IMG/VR virus record: IMGVR_UViG_3300034122_000153
Location: 1-25,536 of that record
Source: a virus
Length of the DNA stretch: 25,536 nt
Reading direction: 5' to 3' (one strand)
Positions 24,126 to 25,536 of the stretch are shown here, piece after piece. The notes beneath the pieces were generated by a model. It searched no databases. It had not been told where the DNA came from and saw nothing but the letters and a program-made list of their open reading frames with translations. The position numbers and the translations under genes were made by a program. Position 1 is the stretch's first letter; each line of letters opens with the position of its first letter.

Positions 24126-24302
24126 TTACCTCGGGCCAGAGGACTTACGGACGGGGCTGCGTTGGTTCATCACCTTCGCCATATTCCGGCCATATTTCTT
24201 CATCTCGCTGTTGGTCTTGCCACCAGCACGAAAGCCCTTAGCGTTTTTGCCGTGGGCCTTGTTCGCCGGAAGTTTGGCGTGTTCCTTCAAAGTCATAGCC
24301 AT
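24126..24302 (-). CDS. Small Lys/Arg-rich protein (58 residues)
   Basis: Starts MAMTLKEHAKLPANKAHGKN and ends SPVRKSSGPR. AGGAG lies 6 nt upstream of the ATG at 24302, the best of the two near starts (a second ATG is two codons later). It is strongly basic, with FRAGGKTNSEMKKYGRNMAK resembling the GGK-type motifs of phage small basic proteins. It fills the space between the zinc-ribbon gene and the KGAGAATKG gene with 5-9 bp gaps. Nucleic-acid binding or packaging accessory function is possible but unsupported. Confidence 0.65.
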   Translation of the reverse strand: MAMTLKEHAKLPANKAHGKNAKGFRAGGKTNSEMKKYGRNMAKVMNQRSPVRKSSGPR

Positions 24303-24311
24303 CTCAGTCTC

Positions 24312-24689
24312 CTAGGTCGTAACGACCGTCACCGTTCCTACTTCACCGAACGGCGCTAAATCATTAGGCGTCAGTCCGGCATCATCCGCTCTGGCCCCGC
24401 CCACGGGTGCCCAGCCCCATTGTATCTGACGGCTACCATTGGCACCGTCATTACCGACCGCAAAGTAACTCGTGTCCGGTCTCGGGTTCCGTAGAGCCTG
24501 CGGGTCATCCACAGGATACAGACCAAGAGACAACTGGGGTTGGTCAGGCTCCCAGCACTCCGGACAGACCAAGATATTCACGTTCTTGGTCTTGATCACA
24601 ATCGACTTCAACTGGCGCAGTTTGTACTGAAACCCGCACCGGTCGCACATCGCAATCGCGTGTTTGCCACTTGCAAACCTGTTTGGCAT
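24312..24689 (-). CDS. Zinc-ribbon phage protein of the head-tail region
   Basis: Encodes 125 residues. C15-x2-C18 (MCDRCGF) and C42-x2-C45 (CPECWEP) form a likely zinc ribbon, followed by LYPVDDPQALRNPRPDTSYF and WGWAPVGGA; the sequence C-P-x-C-x-x-P-x-x-P-Q-L ... DDPQAL-x-x-P-R-P-D is highly conserved in aquatic phages. The last ten residues (GEVGTVTVVTT) look like one unit of the beta repeats in the 21741-22574 protein. The start overlaps the upstream TAA by one base (TAATG). It probably lies at the head-tail joint since it is flanked by connector genes; a virion role is not demonstrated. Confidence 0.78.
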   Translation of the reverse strand: MPNRFASGKHAIAMCDRCGFQYKLRQLKSIVIKTKNVNILVCPECWEPDQPQLSLGLYPVDDPQALRNPRPDTSYFAVGNDGANGSRQIQWGWAPVGGARADDAGLTPNDLAPFGEVGTVTVVTT

Positions 24690-25414
24690 TAGTAACCACC
24701 CAAGAAGCTCTCACGTGGGACAAACCGAACCGCCGCCTTTTCCCGGTCCTCGCCTGCCGCCAAATCCCAAGCTTCGTTGTATTCAGCCTTCAGCAGTGCC
24801 GTGCGTTCCGCCGCACCGGGAATCTTCATCGACAGCATGTAGGCCAGCCCCGCTACCATGCAGGGCAAGAACCGAAACGGGATATCCTGTCCGTTCACAC
24901 CCGTACCGGGGTCAAACATCCGGCGCAGGCGGGTGTAGTACAGAATCCAAGTCGTGCTGTTATCGGGCTTCGGCCACACCGTAAATTGCGGGTAGACAAT
25001 CACATTATCCGCACCCGTGGCACCCGTACGACGATTGATCCAAATCTGAATCGGGCGACCCGTCGCATTCTTGTTCGGGATGGAGACGTAGGTACTGGAC
25101 GAAATGCGTGAGATATTGATGTCCTGCTGATTCGTACCAGACCCAGTCCGGATCACATGGTCCAGCAGGTCTACCGTATCTACCGGCAGATCATACGTAC
25201 CGACGTTGTAGGTCAGCGTCTTGGTGCCTTCCTCTAGCGTCCAGAGGTTGATACCCCGATTAGCCCAGTCCATCAGAAGCAAGGCAAGACTACGCTTCGA
25301 CGTACGGAAGTCGTAACCCGTACGCAGCTCAGCGCCACAACGCTCGTAAGCTTCCTCAATGATGGTATTGAGGTCGAGGTTAAAGTCGGTTGTAGCTGTA
25401 GTCTTGTCAGCCAT
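24689..25414 (-). CDS. Head-tail connector / adaptor-like protein
   Basis: Encodes 241 residues, starting with TTATTDFNLDLNTIIEEAYERCGAELRTGYDF and then RTSKRSLALLLMDWANRGINLWTLEE. The pattern h-x-x-I-h-x-E-A-[FY]-E-R-C-G ... G-Y-[DE]-h-R-T-[AS]-x-R-S-L ... W-A-N-R-G-[IL]-N-L-W is a well-conserved phage virion family. The remainder has VGTYDLPVDTVDLLDHVIRTG, RPIQIWINR and YPQFTVWPKPDNS, then the C-terminal helix FLPCMVAGLAYMLSMKIPGA and a charged end. I take it to be a connector or tail tubular A-type protein that follows the portal. It is related in pattern but not in sequence to the adaptor at 23288-23926. Start overlaps the upstream TAA by one base. Confidence 0.78.
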   Translation of the reverse strand: MADKTTATTDFNLDLNTIIEEAYERCGAELRTGYDFRTSKRSLALLLMDWANRGINLWTLEEGTKTLTYNVGTYDLPVDTVDLLDHVIRTGSGTNQQDINISRISSSTYVSIPNKNATGRPIQIWINRRTGATGADNVIVYPQFTVWPKPDNSTTWILYYTRLRRMFDPGTGVNGQDIPFRFLPCMVAGLAYMLSMKIPGAAERTALLKAEYNEAWDLAAGEDREKAAVRFVPRESFLGGY

Positions 25415-25536
25415 TACTTCCTCGCTGTCACTACGTCGTCACCTTTGGTGACGGTGACATGATCGCCTTCTACATCAACCCGCATCGGCTGTTCCTTTCG
25501 GTCCAGCTTATCGAGCTTCTTGATGAGTTCGTTAAT
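25414..25536 (-). CDS. 3' end of an unidentified gene (runs off the window)
   Basis: Forty residues and a TAA stop that overlaps the next ATG. The frame is open to the last base of the window, reading INELIKKLDKLDRKEQP and then RVDVEGDHVTVTKGDDVV. The first part is an amphipathic helix and the end a lysine-terminated beta hairpin. An internal ATG (25485) could also start a 23-residue product, but a longer upstream gene is more likely. In this position a portal-region or scaffold-like gene is expected, but the tail gives no identification. Confidence 0.5.
   Translation of the reverse strand: MNELIKKLDKLDRKEQPMRVDVEGDHVTVTKGDDVVTARK

Overview
The window is part of the genome of a tailed double-stranded DNA phage (Caudoviricetes), most likely with a short, podovirus-type tail. 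It carries connector/adaptor-type genes, a P22 gp10-like gene, tail fibres and very large internal-virion-type proteins, but no tape-measure or sheath gene. The protein types (MAHFAQLDENN fibre protein, glycine-rich adhesin, 2OG-Fe(II) oxygenases, FAGGGIV-motif virion proteins, C1q/TNF-like protein) are those familiar to me from uncultured aquatic phages. The host cannot be read from the sequence; a Gram-negative, probably proteobacterial host is an inference. GC looks close to one half by eye, apart from an AT-rich oxygenase block.

Layout. At 1-1072, two plus-strand genes are the end of a replication module: the C-terminal part of a DUF927-type helicase/primase-like ATPase and a small conserved protein. 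They converge on, and overlap by 8 bp with, a long minus-strand late operon that fills the rest of the window and must be read from right to left. In transcription order it contains the end of an unknown gene (25536-25414); a connector/adaptor and small head-tail genes (25414-23043); a structural protein and tail fibre or adhesin genes (23043-18806); two 2OG-Fe(II) dioxygenases (18809-17606); three small genes including a 3-TM holin, then a GH24 endolysin (17561-16063); a gp10-like stabilisation/tail protein and a jelly-roll protein (16063-13179); and four large virion proteins (13144-1065). The last four include a 1261-residue collagen-like and Cys-module protein and a 2000-residue polyvalent protein with an HExxH protease motif. 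Portal, capsid and terminase genes are expected beyond the right edge.

How it works together. Spacing is extremely tight. Stop/start overlaps of ATGA, GTGA, TAATG and TGATG type link most genes, so translational coupling is likely. Three starts given here (endolysin, second oxygenase, the 81-residue protein) are shorter than the longest open frame because a start overlapping the upstream stop fits better. No RNA gene, CRISPR array, insertion sequence or convincing terminator was seen. The longest non-coding gap is 44 bp, so no stretch over 300 bases lacks a gene.

The most unusual content is the 9359-13144 gene. It encodes 31 uninterrupted Gly-X-Y triplets that pass into Pro-Thr-rich repeats and are flanked by a duplicated Cys module. 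About 4.5 kb away in the same operon lies a prolyl-4-hydroxylase-like oxygenase gene of clearly lower GC. A phage-encoded system that hydroxylates its own collagen-like virion protein is a testable idea, not a demonstrated one.
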